DNA from: an uncultured Bacteroidota bacterium
GTDB lineage: Bacteria; Bacteroidota; Bacteroidia; Flavobacteriales; Flavobacteriaceae
Reading direction: 5' to 3'
Assembly: GCA_902544085.1 (NCBI GenBank)
Contig: CACCAP010000001.1
Span: 248,001-312,000, forward strand
Length of the DNA: 64,000 nucleotides
This document shows, one piece after another, positions 33,435 through 41,670 of the stretch. Position 1 is the stretch's first letter. Each line of letters starts with the position of its first letter. Under the pieces are notes generated by a model that was given only the letters and a program-made list of their open reading frames with translations, did not search any database and was not told the origin of the DNA. Made by a program: the position numbers and the translations under genes.

Positions 33435-33827
33435 ATGCAAAAAAAAAATACACAAATTGAAAATATTAAGGGAATTAGAATATCTGTAAAATCAAAATTT
33501 AAAAAACCTTTTTTTAAACAAAACAAACTACTCTACCTGTTTAGATCATCAATCGTTGTACATAATTTTGGTAATTCAAATATTCAGATTTTATCAAATT
33601 ATAAAAGTATTTTAGAACCTTTTTTTAAAAAAGATTCTATTTTAAAATTTACAAGTAAGCCCCAATTAAAACCAGGAAAAAAAGTAAAAATATATTTAGA
33701 TCATTTTTTAAAATCTAAAGCTGGAATCGTTAATGGATATTTTTCAATGATCAGCTTAGATAATTCTAAAAAGTTTAAAGCATATTTTCCGCCAATAAAA
33801 CTAACTCACCCAGAAATTCTAAATTAA
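33435..33827 (+). CDS. apaG: Divergent ApaG-domain protein
   Basis: The 130 residues align by eye with ApaG: G-I-R-I-S-V-K-S-K-F near the start, LYLFRSSIVVHNFGNSNIQIL (strands of the Ig-like fold), P-Q-L-K-P-G-K-K-V and GYFSMISLDNSKKFKAYFPPIKL at the end. The core W and the G-E-G-V-x-G-x-Q/K-P segment of typical ApaG are replaced by KSILEPFFKKDSILKFTSKP. ApaG proteins were linked to Co2+/Mg2+ efflux. The position between the DUF5103 gene and pruA matches my memory of flavobacterial gene order, which supports the call. Confidence 0.65.
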   Translation: MQKKNTQIENIKGIRISVKSKFKKPFFKQNKLLYLFRSSIVVHNFGNSNIQILSNYKSILEPFFKKDSILKFTSKPQLKPGKKVKIYLDHFLKSKAGIVNGYFSMISLDNSKKFKAYFPPIKLTHPEILN

Positions 33828-35446
33828 TGGAACAAATCAAGATATATCAAGCAAAAAATGAACCTGTGCTTTCTTACATGAAAGGTTCAAAAGAAAGATC
33901 AGATGTTGAAGAAACATATAATCAAATGTTTAATTCTAGAGTTGACATACCACTTTACATCGGGAGTGAAAAAATTTTAACAAATGATAGAAAGAATATT
34001 CTTCCTCCACATGATCACAAAAATGTAGTAGGCACCTACAGTGTTGCTAATAAAAAACATGTTGAAAATGCTATTAAAAATAATTTAAAAGTTAAAGAAT
34101 CATGGTCAAATATGCATTGGAGTGAAAGATGTGATATTTTTTTAAAAGCTGCAGATCTAGTTTCAAAAAAATACAGAGCAAAAATAACAGTAGGTACAAT
34201 GATTGGACAATCGAAAAATATATTTCAAGCTGAGATTGATGCTGCATGTGAATTTGCTGATTTTTTGAGATTTAACGTTTCATATTTAACAGAAATTTAT
34301 AATGAACAACCTATTGATGGACCAGGAAAAACTAATATTCTAGAGTACAGGCCTCTGGAGGGTTTCATTTACTCTGTTACACCATTTAATTTTACAGCAA
34401 TTGGAGGAAATTTATGTGCCAGTGCAGCTCTTATGGGTAATGTAGTTTTATGGAAACCCAGTGATAATCAAATGTACACAGCTAAGATTATTATGGATAT
34501 TTTTGAAGAAGCTGGTTTACCTCCCGGAGTTATAAATTTGGTTTCAGGTGATCCTATTTTAATTTCTGAAATTGCACTGTCTCATCCAGAGTTTTCAGGA
34601 CTTCATTTTACTGGATCAACAACTGTTTTTAAAGAGCTTTGGAAAAAAATTGGCAACAATATATCTATTTATCGTGATTATCCCAGAATAGTCGGTGAAA
34701 CCGGTGGAAAAGATTTTATTTTTTGTCATCCCTCTGCTAAAATTGATTCTGCAGCCACAGCAATAATCCGAGGAGGGTTTGAATATCAGGGACAAAAATG
34801 TTCGGCCGCATCAAGAATATATATTCCAAAATCGATATCTGATGAATTAATTTCAAAAGTCGTTGAGGAAACTAAAAAAATTAAAATGGGATCGCCAATT
34901 GATTTCAATAATTTTATGACTGCGGTCATTCACAAAGATGCATTTAAGCGAATATCAAATTATATAAAATATGCGAAAGAAAGTAACGATTGTGATATTA
35001 TATATGGTGGAAATTGTGATGATTCAGTTGGATATTTTGTTGAACCCACAATCATAATAACTAAAAATGCAAAATTTAAAACAATGCAGGAAGAAATTTT
35101 TGGACCAGTAATCACCATATTTATTTATGATGACAGTAAATGGAAAGAAATGTTGAATACGGTTGATTCTACTTCTGAGTACGCGTTAACTGGAGCATTC
35201 ATCTCAGAGGACAAAAATAGTATTGATTACGCGACAAGAAAACTTGTCTACAGCGCTGGTAATTTTTACATTAACGATAAATGTTCCGGGGCAGTTGTTG
35301 GCCAACAACCTTTTGGAGGTTCAAGAGCTTCTGGGACTGATGATAAGGCAGGCTCCAAACTTAATTTATTGAGGTGGGTAAGCCCAAGATTGATTAGTAC
35401 AACCCACAATCCACCTACAGAATTCAAGTACCAGTATATGGATTAG
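33827..35446 (+). CDS. pruA: L-glutamate gamma-semialdehyde dehydrogenase (delta-1-pyrroline-5-carboxylate dehydrogenase)
   Basis: The 539-residue aldehyde dehydrogenase has V-T-P-F-N-F-T-A-I-G-G-N and G-N-V-V-L-W-K-P-S (NAD-binding), H-F-T-G-S-T, the general base Glu in G-E-T-G-G-K-D, and the nucleophile Cys in Y-Q-G-Q-K-C-S-A-A-S-R. Q-E-E-I-F-G-P-V follows later. The length and Y-Q-G-Q-K-C-S-A-A-S-R fit the P5C dehydrogenase branch used in proline degradation. The ATG overlaps the ApaG stop by 1 bp; the 3' end overlaps the convergent rsmG by 23 bp. Confidence 0.93.
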   Translation: MEQIKIYQAKNEPVLSYMKGSKERSDVEETYNQMFNSRVDIPLYIGSEKILTNDRKNILPPHDHKNVVGTYSVANKKHVENAIKNNLKVKESWSNMHWSERCDIFLKAADLVSKKYRAKITVGTMIGQSKNIFQAEIDAACEFADFLRFNVSYLTEIYNEQPIDGPGKTNILEYRPLEGFIYSVTPFNFTAIGGNLCASAALMGNVVLWKPSDNQMYTAKIIMDIFEEAGLPPGVINLVSGDPILISEIALSHPEFSGLHFTGSTTVFKELWKKIGNNISIYRDYPRIVGETGGKDFIFCHPSAKIDSAATAIIRGGFEYQGQKCSAASRIYIPKSISDELISKVVEETKKIKMGSPIDFNNFMTAVIHKDAFKRISNYIKYAKESNDCDIIYGGNCDDSVGYFVEPTIIITKNAKFKTMQEEIFGPVITIFIYDDSKWKEMLNTVDSTSEYALTGAFISEDKNSIDYATRKLVYSAGNFYINDKCSGAVVGQQPFGGSRASGTDDKAGSKLNLLRWVSPRLISTTHNPPTEFKYQYMD

Positions 35447-36056
35447 GGACATAGACAATTTTTTTTTCTTTAAAAAAATCCACATTCATTTCCTTAAACA
35501 ATTCATATGTATGATATTTTGCAACCCCTTTAAACTCATCACTAATATTCCCGCCTTTGTATAAAATAAAGCCATTTTCAAATTCATTTTTGTTTTTACT
35601 TAAAAAAATATTTTCGCATTGATTGAAAATTTTATGGTAAGATGCAACAGATCTTGAAATAACAAAATCATAGCGTCGATTAAGATCATTCACATTGATC
35701 CAATCGGTTTTTACGTTCTTTAATTTTAGTTTTTTAACAATATCAGCTACAACAGTAATTTTCTTTCGAACTTTATCAATTAAGTGAAAATCAACGTGAG
35801 GAAAAATTATCGCCAATGGGATGCCAGGCAGTCCTCCACCAGTACCAAGATCTAAAACTTTTGTGCCGCTTTCAAATTTAAAATACAGAGAGGTTGATAA
35901 CGAGTGAGCTATGTGATTTGTTTGAAAATTATTTATGTCTTTTCTTGAAACCAAATTTATTTTTTTGTTCCAATCAAAAATTAATTCCTCAAAATGGATT
36001 AATAGATTGTATTGTTGTTTTGTAAGACCAAACTTTTGAAATAAATCTAGACTCAT
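35424..36056 (-). CDS. rsmG: 16S rRNA (guanine527-N7)-methyltransferase
   Basis: I take ATG 36056 (M-S-L-D-L-F; 210 residues) because RsmG proteins start close to this first helix; ATG 36071 would add five residues. Conserved pieces are W-N-K-K-I-N-L-V-S-R-K-D, the SAM site V-L-D-L-G-T-G-G-G-L-P-G-I-P-L-A, and D-F-V-I-S-R-S-V-A. It methylates G527 of 16S rRNA. Its 3' end runs 23 bp into pruA on the other strand. Confidence 0.92.
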   Translation of the reverse strand: MSLDLFQKFGLTKQQYNLLIHFEELIFDWNKKINLVSRKDINNFQTNHIAHSLSTSLYFKFESGTKVLDLGTGGGLPGIPLAIIFPHVDFHLIDKVRKKITVVADIVKKLKLKNVKTDWINVNDLNRRYDFVISRSVASYHKIFNQCENIFLSKNKNEFENGFILYKGGNISDEFKGVAKYHTYELFKEMNVDFFKEKKIVYVPNPYTGT

Positions 36057-36094
36057 TTTCTTAGCAATCAATATCTAAAATACTCTATTTTAAA

Positions 36095-36102
36095 TATCTT
36101 TG
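36095..36102 (+). promoter_or_regulatory. Candidate -7 promoter element (TATCTTTG) for the aminotransferase gene
   Basis: TATCTTTG is a strong TAnnTTTG match, 17 bp upstream of the ATG at 36120, in the divergent gap with rsmG. Distance and sequence make it one of the best promoter candidates in the window, though no -33 TTTG is obvious. Confidence 0.5.
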
Positions 36103-36119
36103 ATTCGAAAAGCTATTTT

Positions 36120-37304
36120 ATGAATAAATTTCTAACTGATAAGGTTAACAATTTAACGCCATCTGCCACACTTGCTATGGCTGCAAAAGCTAGAGAATTG
36201 AAAAGTAAAGGTGTTGATGTAATAGGCCTGAGTTTAGGGGAACCTGATTTTAACATACCAGAATTCATCAAAGAGGAGGCGGTTAAAGCTATTAATGATA
36301 ATTATAATTCTTACACACCAGTTGATGGTTATGTTGATTTAAAGAAAGCTATATCAAGGAAATTCTCAAGAGATAACAATTTGAATTACTCAGCAAGCCA
36401 AATTGTTGTTTCAACTGGCGCAAAACAATCTATTGCAAATGTTATTGAATCAATGATTAGTCCTGGTGATGAAGTCATTTTGTTGGCTCCATTTTGGGTA
36501 AGTTATTCAGCTATGATTGAAATTTGTGGAGGTATACCTATTATAGTTGAAAGCGATATTACTTCAAATTTTAAAGTCCCGGCCTCTAAAATAAAAGATA
36601 ATATTACGTTCAAAACTAAAATGATTATTGTAAACTCTCCAAATAATCCTAGTGGTTCAATATATAATGAATATGAACTGAGAGAAATTGGTAAGATGCT
36701 TATGGACTATCCCGAAATTTTTGTTTTGTCAGACGAAATTTATGAACATATTAATTATGGTGTAAAACACTTTAGTTTTGCATCAATTCCTAAGATGTAT
36801 AATAGAACAATCACCGTAAATGGTGTTGCAAAAGCGTTTGCAATGACAGGATGGAGAATCGGATACCTAGGTGCTCCAGAATGGCTTGCAAAGGCTTGTA
36901 CTAAACTTCAGGGTCAGTCAACCAGTGGAGCAAACTGTATTGCCCAGAGGGCCACTATTGCAGCTCTGGATGCAAATGTTAATCAGATCAAATATATGAT
37001 AGACGAGTTCAGTGAAAGAAAAGAGTTAATTATTAATCTGCTTTCAGAAATTAAAGGATTTGAAATAAATAATCCAGATGGAGCATTTTATATTTTTCCT
37101 GATGTCTCCTATTTTTTTGGGAAAATTATTGATGGTTTTGAAATTAAAAATTCAACTGACTTTTCTTTGTTTCTTCTTGAAAAGGCTCATGTTGCTACAG
37201 TAACTGGTGAAGCATTTGGTTCCCCAAATAATATACGAATCAGCTATGCGGCTTCAAGAGAAAATATTAAAAAGGCTATTGAACGCATAAAAAGTATTTT
37301 CTAA
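36120..37304 (+). CDS. Class I pyridoxal-phosphate aminotransferase (aspartate aminotransferase-like)
   Basis: The 394 residues are typical of the AAT I-gamma group: G-L-S-L-G-E-P-D-F, Y-T-P-V-D-G-Y, N-S-P-N-N-P-S-G, V-L-S-D-E-I-Y-E, and the PLP-binding Lys in V-N-G-V-A-K-A-F-A-M-T-G-W-R-I-G-Y. R-I-S-Y-A-A-S near the C-terminus carries the substrate carboxylate Arg. It probably makes aspartate from oxaloacetate and glutamate. The stop overlaps the convergent trkH stop by 4 bp. Confidence 0.92.
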   Translation: MNKFLTDKVNNLTPSATLAMAAKARELKSKGVDVIGLSLGEPDFNIPEFIKEEAVKAINDNYNSYTPVDGYVDLKKAISRKFSRDNNLNYSASQIVVSTGAKQSIANVIESMISPGDEVILLAPFWVSYSAMIEICGGIPIIVESDITSNFKVPASKIKDNITFKTKMIIVNSPNNPSGSIYNEYELREIGKMLMDYPEIFVLSDEIYEHINYGVKHFSFASIPKMYNRTITVNGVAKAFAMTGWRIGYLGAPEWLAKACTKLQGQSTSGANCIAQRATIAALDANVNQIKYMIDEFSERKELIINLLSEIKGFEINNPDGAFYIFPDVSYFFGKIIDGFEIKNSTDFSLFLLEKAHVATVTGEAFGSPNNIRISYAASRENIKKAIERIKSIF

Positions 37305-38800
37305 AGTTTTTGCCAAAAATATGGTGAGAATATTATCATGAAAGTAAAAAGTTCCAATCTACCAACCAACATTAGAAATGAACACCAAATTTTAGCAAAA
37401 GGTGTAAGGTCAGTGTAAGTGAATGCAGGTCCAACAGAACCAAGTGCAGGTCCAACATTCCCAATTGAAGCAGCTGAGCCACCTATTGCTGAAATGAAGT
37501 CTAACCCATGTATACTTAAAACGCCAGCTCCAATAATAAAAAGTATTAGGTAAAGCATAAAAAATCCTAGGATATTAATAACAACTTCTTTCTTTACAAC
37601 ATTATGGTTATATCTTAAGGGTAAAACTGCGTTTGGATGAAGTGCCTTTTTGAACTCTAGAAATCCATTTTTAATAAGAATTGAATGCCTAGATATTTTA
37701 ATTCCACCAGATGTTGATCCAGAGGAGGCTCCTAGGAACATCAATCCAAAGAACAACATAGTAAGGAATGGTGTCCATCCAGCAAAATCAGCAGTAACGA
37801 AGCCTGTTGTTGTGATTATTGCAACAATTTGAAAAAAAGCATGTCTAAAACTAGATTCAAACTTTCCAAAAATTTCAGGATGTTCAAATCTTGTTTGTTG
37901 TAAATCAACAAAGTTATAAATACTAAAAGACGTAACAATAACAAAAATCAATATGAAAGATACATACCACAAAAACTCTGTATTCGAAAATAACTTCTTA
38001 AAATTACCAATCAGAGCAGAATAAATTAATAGATAGTTTGTTCCAGCTAAAATCATAAAAAAGATCACTATATATTGAATTGAAGGGATTGAATTCCAAT
38101 ATGCTAAACTTTCATTTTTAGTAGAAAAACCACCTGTTGCAATATTACTCATTGAATGATTCAAAGCATCAAAAAAACTCATTCCAGCAATACTTAATGC
38201 TATTGTTTCAAGAGTTGTAAGACCAAAATAAATCAACCAAAGTCTTTTTGCTGTAGCACTAATTCTTGGATGAATTTTATCTCCGCTAATGCCTGAGCCA
38301 GGTACTTCAGCTGAAAATAATTGCATGCCACCAATTCCCAATAATGGTAAAATTGCGATTGCTAAAACTATTATTCCCATCCCGCCCAGCCAATGAGTCA
38401 TACTTCTCCAAAAAATAATGCTCTTTGGAAGGGACTCAACATCATCTAAAATTGTTGAGCCAGTAGCTGTGTATCCCGACATTGTTTCGAAAAAGATATT
38501 GGAGAATGATTCGATTGAATTGGTTAAATAATATGGCAACATACCTGAAAAAATCATTGTTAACCATCCCACAGTAACAATTATATAGCCGTCTCTTTTA
38601 TTGATTTGCCTAATATTATTTTTATTGGAAACCATTAAAATCAAACCTAGAGAAATCAATATAGCCGCAGACGAGACGATTTCATTTACAACACCATCAT
38701 TAAATATAAAGCTAACTAATGCAGTGACTGTCATAGCACAACCATTAAAAATTAGTAGTAAACCAATTATGTATAGTATTAATTTAAAATTTAGTCTCAT
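37301..38800 (-). CDS. trkH: TrkH-family K+ uptake channel subunit
   Basis: The 499-residue membrane protein has about ten helices in the four-fold pore repeat of Trk/Ktr. Filter-like loops are visible around S-G-Y-T-A-T-G-S-T, S-N-I-A-T-G-G-F-S, T-T-T-G-F-V-T-A-D and A-A-S-I-G-N-V-G-P. It imports K+ under control of the TrkA ring encoded 2 bp upstream. Normal length. Confidence 0.93.
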   Translation of the reverse strand: MRLNFKLILYIIGLLLIFNGCAMTVTALVSFIFNDGVVNEIVSSAAILISLGLILMVSNKNNIRQINKRDGYIIVTVGWLTMIFSGMLPYYLTNSIESFSNIFFETMSGYTATGSTILDDVESLPKSIIFWRSMTHWLGGMGIIVLAIAILPLLGIGGMQLFSAEVPGSGISGDKIHPRISATAKRLWLIYFGLTTLETIALSIAGMSFFDALNHSMSNIATGGFSTKNESLAYWNSIPSIQYIVIFFMILAGTNYLLIYSALIGNFKKLFSNTEFLWYVSFILIFVIVTSFSIYNFVDLQQTRFEHPEIFGKFESSFRHAFFQIVAIITTTGFVTADFAGWTPFLTMLFFGLMFLGASSGSTSGGIKISRHSILIKNGFLEFKKALHPNAVLPLRYNHNVVKKEVVINILGFFMLYLILFIIGAGVLSIHGLDFISAIGGSAASIGNVGPALGSVGPAFTYTDLTPFAKIWCSFLMLVGRLELFTFMIIFSPYFWQKL

Positions 38801-38802
38801 GA

Positions 38803-40152
38803 CTAGCGAAAGAGTTTTTCAACTTTATTAATTGCGCTGTACAAAGAACAAACTAATATCTTATCTCCTTTACGTATTTTAAAATCACCTAATGCTATCA
38901 TACCTACACCATCTCTAATAACTCCACCTACAATAGATGCTCTAGGAAAATCTAAATCCTTTATTTTTTTTCCTTTCACTTTGGAATCCTTTGAAATCAA
39001 AAACTCCAAAACTTCAGCATTCATATTGTTTAGTTTGTTAAGTTCAAGAACATTTCCCTTTCGTATGAATCTGAAAATTTCATTAGCTGCCAAGAGTTTT
39101 TTGTTAACAAGAGTGTCTACACCAATGGACTCAGACAATTCAAAATAATCTGTATTATCAACAATAGCTATAGTTCTTTTGATATTTTTTGACTTAGCCA
39201 TTAAGCAAGACATTATATTTTTTTGTGAATCACCAGTGGTAGCAATAAATGCATCCATTTCCTCCAATCTTTCTTCACTCAAAAGGTCAACTCTAGTTCC
39301 ATCAATATTGAGTACAAGAACGTTAGGTAGTAAGTCAGCAATAGTTTCTGCTTTTTCTTTATCAGATTCAACCAATTTCACATTCAAACCCTGCTCCCCT
39401 AATTCTTTAGCAACTTTAAAACCTACCCTTCCCCCTCCCAAAATCATTATTTTTTCAATTTTACCCTTCTCTGTACCCATGAGTTTATAAAGTTCATCCA
39501 CCCCGTCATCACATGTAACAAAGTAAACATGATCGTCACTCTTGAAAATTGTACTTCCACGGGGGATAATTGCATTGTGGGTTCCACTTCTTTCAATTGC
39601 TATTGGCATAAATTTGATTCCAGGATAAACCATTGCAGCATCCATAACTGTCTTACCAACAAATGGAGCATCACTTTGTATTTTTGCAGCCATCATTTTT
39701 AATGCGCCATCCTCAAAGTCATGACTATTTGTGAATCCTGACTCATTGACCAATAACTTAACCTCCTCTGATGCTAGATTTTCAGGTGAAATCATTGCAT
39801 CAACACCCAATGCCTCAAGATCAAATTCACTTGAGTCTTCAATAAATTCAGCGTTATTAATCCTAGCAATGGTTCTTTTAGCGCCTAAATTTTTGGAAAG
39901 AAAACACGTCAATAAATTCACAGATTCGCTTGCAGTAACACCAATAACTAAGTCTGCACTGGATACACCAGATTTTTTTAAAGTTTTTGGTGATGAAGAA
40001 TCTCCATTAATAACTTTTATATCAAGATAATTTTCACCGTCTTTTAAACTAATTTGATTATTATCAATTAATGTAATATCATGTGATTCAGAAGAAAGCA
40101 GTTTAGATAAATGTAATCCAACCTCACCTGCACCGGCAATAACAATTCTCAT
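38803..40152 (-). CDS. trkA: TrkA, cytoplasmic regulatory subunit of K+ uptake
   Basis: The 449 residues contain two RCK units in tandem: Rossmann folds with G-A-G-E-V-G at residue 6 and G-G-G-R-V-G at about 238, each followed by a TrkA_C domain. This is the double-length form that pairs with TrkH. It binds NAD(H) and adenine nucleotides to gate the channel. It starts opposite porT and is followed by trkH after 2 bp. Confidence 0.93.
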   Translation of the reverse strand: MRIVIAGAGEVGLHLSKLLSSESHDITLIDNNQISLKDGENYLDIKVINGDSSSPKTLKKSGVSSADLVIGVTASESVNLLTCFLSKNLGAKRTIARINNAEFIEDSSEFDLEALGVDAMISPENLASEEVKLLVNESGFTNSHDFEDGALKMMAAKIQSDAPFVGKTVMDAAMVYPGIKFMPIAIERSGTHNAIIPRGSTIFKSDDHVYFVTCDDGVDELYKLMGTEKGKIEKIMILGGGRVGFKVAKELGEQGLNVKLVESDKEKAETIADLLPNVLVLNIDGTRVDLLSEERLEEMDAFIATTGDSQKNIMSCLMAKSKNIKRTIAIVDNTDYFELSESIGVDTLVNKKLLAANEIFRFIRKGNVLELNKLNNMNAEVLEFLISKDSKVKGKKIKDLDFPRASIVGGVIRDGVGMIALGDFKIRKGDKILVCSLYSAINKVEKLFR

Positions 40153-40174
40153 TATTGTAAGTTTGATACTCCAA

Positions 40175-40182
40175 CAAATATA
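40175..40182 (-). promoter_or_regulatory. Candidate -7 promoter element (TATATTTG) for trkA-trkH
   Basis: The minus-strand octamer is an exact TAnnTTTG match, 22 bp upstream of the trkA ATG at 40152, inside the 90-bp divergent gap with porT. No -33 TTTG is found at the right spacing. Confidence 0.4.
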
Positions 40183-40242
40183 CTTGATTTTAAAGATTTA
40201 ATTAAAAAATTATTTACTTCCTTTGTTTTGTAATCAAGTTAT

Positions 40243-40926
40243 ATGTTTAAATATTTTGCATTATATTTTTTTCTTTTTTTACAGGTCTCAAACTCACAGT
40301 TTACAAACTTGCCAAGTTTTGACGAAAAAAAAATTAGATTTGGGTACTACGTAGGTTTTAATCAATATGATTTTAAAATAAACTACAACGTAAATCCTGA
40401 ATACTCAATCAAGATAAACAGAGGAACTGGGATTAATGTTGGTTTAATTGGGGAGCTAAAAATTAGTGATAAAATTAGACTTAGTTTGGAGCCAGGACTG
40501 TACTCAAATAATAAAGAATTAATTTTTAATGAGCGAAGTCAATTTACAAATTATAATGACACTATTTGGAAAGTTAAATCTAACAATATTCACTTGCCAA
40601 TATTAATTAAATACAGCTCCAAAAGAGTTGGTAACATTAGACCATACCTTAAAGGTGGTATTTCTACATCTTTAAATTTGGGTAATGTAGATAATAATTT
40701 AGAAAGCTATGGGATAGTAAATAATCACTTTAATAGAACTAATTTTTACTATGAACTATCATTTGGAATTGATTTTTACTTAAGATATTTTAAATTTTCA
40801 CCATCGGTCAGAGGAGTTTTCTCACTTAGAAACGAGAAAAAGAAGAATATTCCCGACAATCCATGGACTGGATATGTTGATAAACTTTTTACCAGGGCAA
40901 TTTTTGTAAACTTGAGTTTCTACTAA
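40243..40926 (+). CDS. porT: PorT-family outer-membrane beta-barrel protein (type IX secretion/gliding)
   Basis: The 227-residue protein has a signal peptide ending near V-S-N-S-Q and an eight-strand barrel pattern: KIRFGYYVGFNQYDFKI, G-I-N-V-G-L-I-G-E-L-K-I, L-S-L-E-P-G-L-Y, IHLPILIKYS, IRPYLKGGIS, YYELSFGIDFYL, and a terminal F-V-N-L-S-F-Y. N-L-P-S-F-D-E-K just after the signal matches PorT/SprT. PorT is needed for T9SS export. Proximity to the TrmH-like and TamL genes is the order I recall from flavobacteria. Confidence 0.8.
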   Translation: MFKYFALYFFLFLQVSNSQFTNLPSFDEKKIRFGYYVGFNQYDFKINYNVNPEYSIKINRGTGINVGLIGELKISDKIRLSLEPGLYSNNKELIFNERSQFTNYNDTIWKVKSNNIHLPILIKYSSKRVGNIRPYLKGGISTSLNLGNVDNNLESYGIVNNHFNRTNFYYELSFGIDFYLRYFKFSPSVRGVFSLRNEKKKNIPDNPWTGYVDKLFTRAIFVNLSFY

Positions 40927-41642
40927 ATACCTTTAATTTTACTTAAAAAGATAGCAACTGAAATTGATAAGTTTAGACTTTCTGCGGAAGAACTACTAGC
41001 TGTCTTTGGGATTGAGATATAATTACTTATTTCTTTTTTTATCTCTTCAGAAATTCCATTTGATTCTGATCCAAAAACTATAATACCATCAAAATTTTGA
41101 AAGCTATAATCACTGATTGATTTACTATTCAAAGACGTTCCTATTATCTTTTTGTTCGTTGCTTTCATAAATTTAATTAAGTCAGTGTATACAACATTTA
41201 CTTTAGATAATGATCCCATGGAAGATTGAACAACTTTATTGTTGTAGCAGTCAACTGAGTCAACACTACATATAATTTGGTCTACACCAAACCAGTGGCA
41301 TGTACGTATGATTGTTCCTAGATTGCCAGGGTCATTAATTCGATCAAAAAGTAAATAGAAATTTTTTTTTTGTAAAATTTGGTTTTTAAGATGAAAAACT
41401 GCAATATGTTTATTCGGTTTTTTTAATGAACTAAGCCTGGAAAGTTCAGAGGAACTAATACTAACGATATTATCTACACTAAACTCAGAAGGATTTGTTG
41501 AATAGATTTTATGTAGTTTATAATCGGAACTTAAAAACTCATCAATTGATTTTTTGCCCTCAACAATAAATAATTTTTTTTCTTTCCTGTTTCTTTTACG
41601 TTTAATTTGTCTGATGAGATTAATTTGATTTTTGGTAACCAT
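40923..41642 (-). CDS. TrmH/SpoU-family RNA 2'-O-methyltransferase
   Basis: The 239-residue protein has an N-terminal substrate-binding part (KRKRNRKEKKLFIVEGKKSI) and a SPOUT knot with the three family motifs: R-I-N-D-P-G-N-L-G-T-I-I-R-T, G-I-I-V-F-G-S-E-S-N-G-I-S and I-P-K-T-A-S-S-S-S-A-E-S-L-N-L-S-I-S. It methylates a ribose in rRNA or tRNA; the target is not known. The stop overlaps the porT stop by 4 bp, tail to tail. Confidence 0.88.
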   Translation of the reverse strand: MVTKNQINLIRQIKRKRNRKEKKLFIVEGKKSIDEFLSSDYKLHKIYSTNPSEFSVDNIVSISSSELSRLSSLKKPNKHIAVFHLKNQILQKKNFYLLFDRINDPGNLGTIIRTCHWFGVDQIICSVDSVDCYNNKVVQSSMGSLSKVNVVYTDLIKFMKATNKKIIGTSLNSKSISDYSFQNFDGIIVFGSESNGISEEIKKEISNYISIPKTASSSSAESLNLSISVAIFLSKIKGI

Positions 41643-41653
41643 TTAATTAGGTG

Positions 41654-41661
41654 TATTTTTG
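41654..41661 (+). promoter_or_regulatory. Candidate -7 promoter element (TATTTTTG) for tamL
   Basis: This TAnnTTTG match ends 9 bp before the ATG at 41671. It partly covers a TTG that would be an alternative upstream start. If used, the leader would be only a few nucleotides long. Confidence 0.3.
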
Positions 41662-41670
41662 AAAATATAT

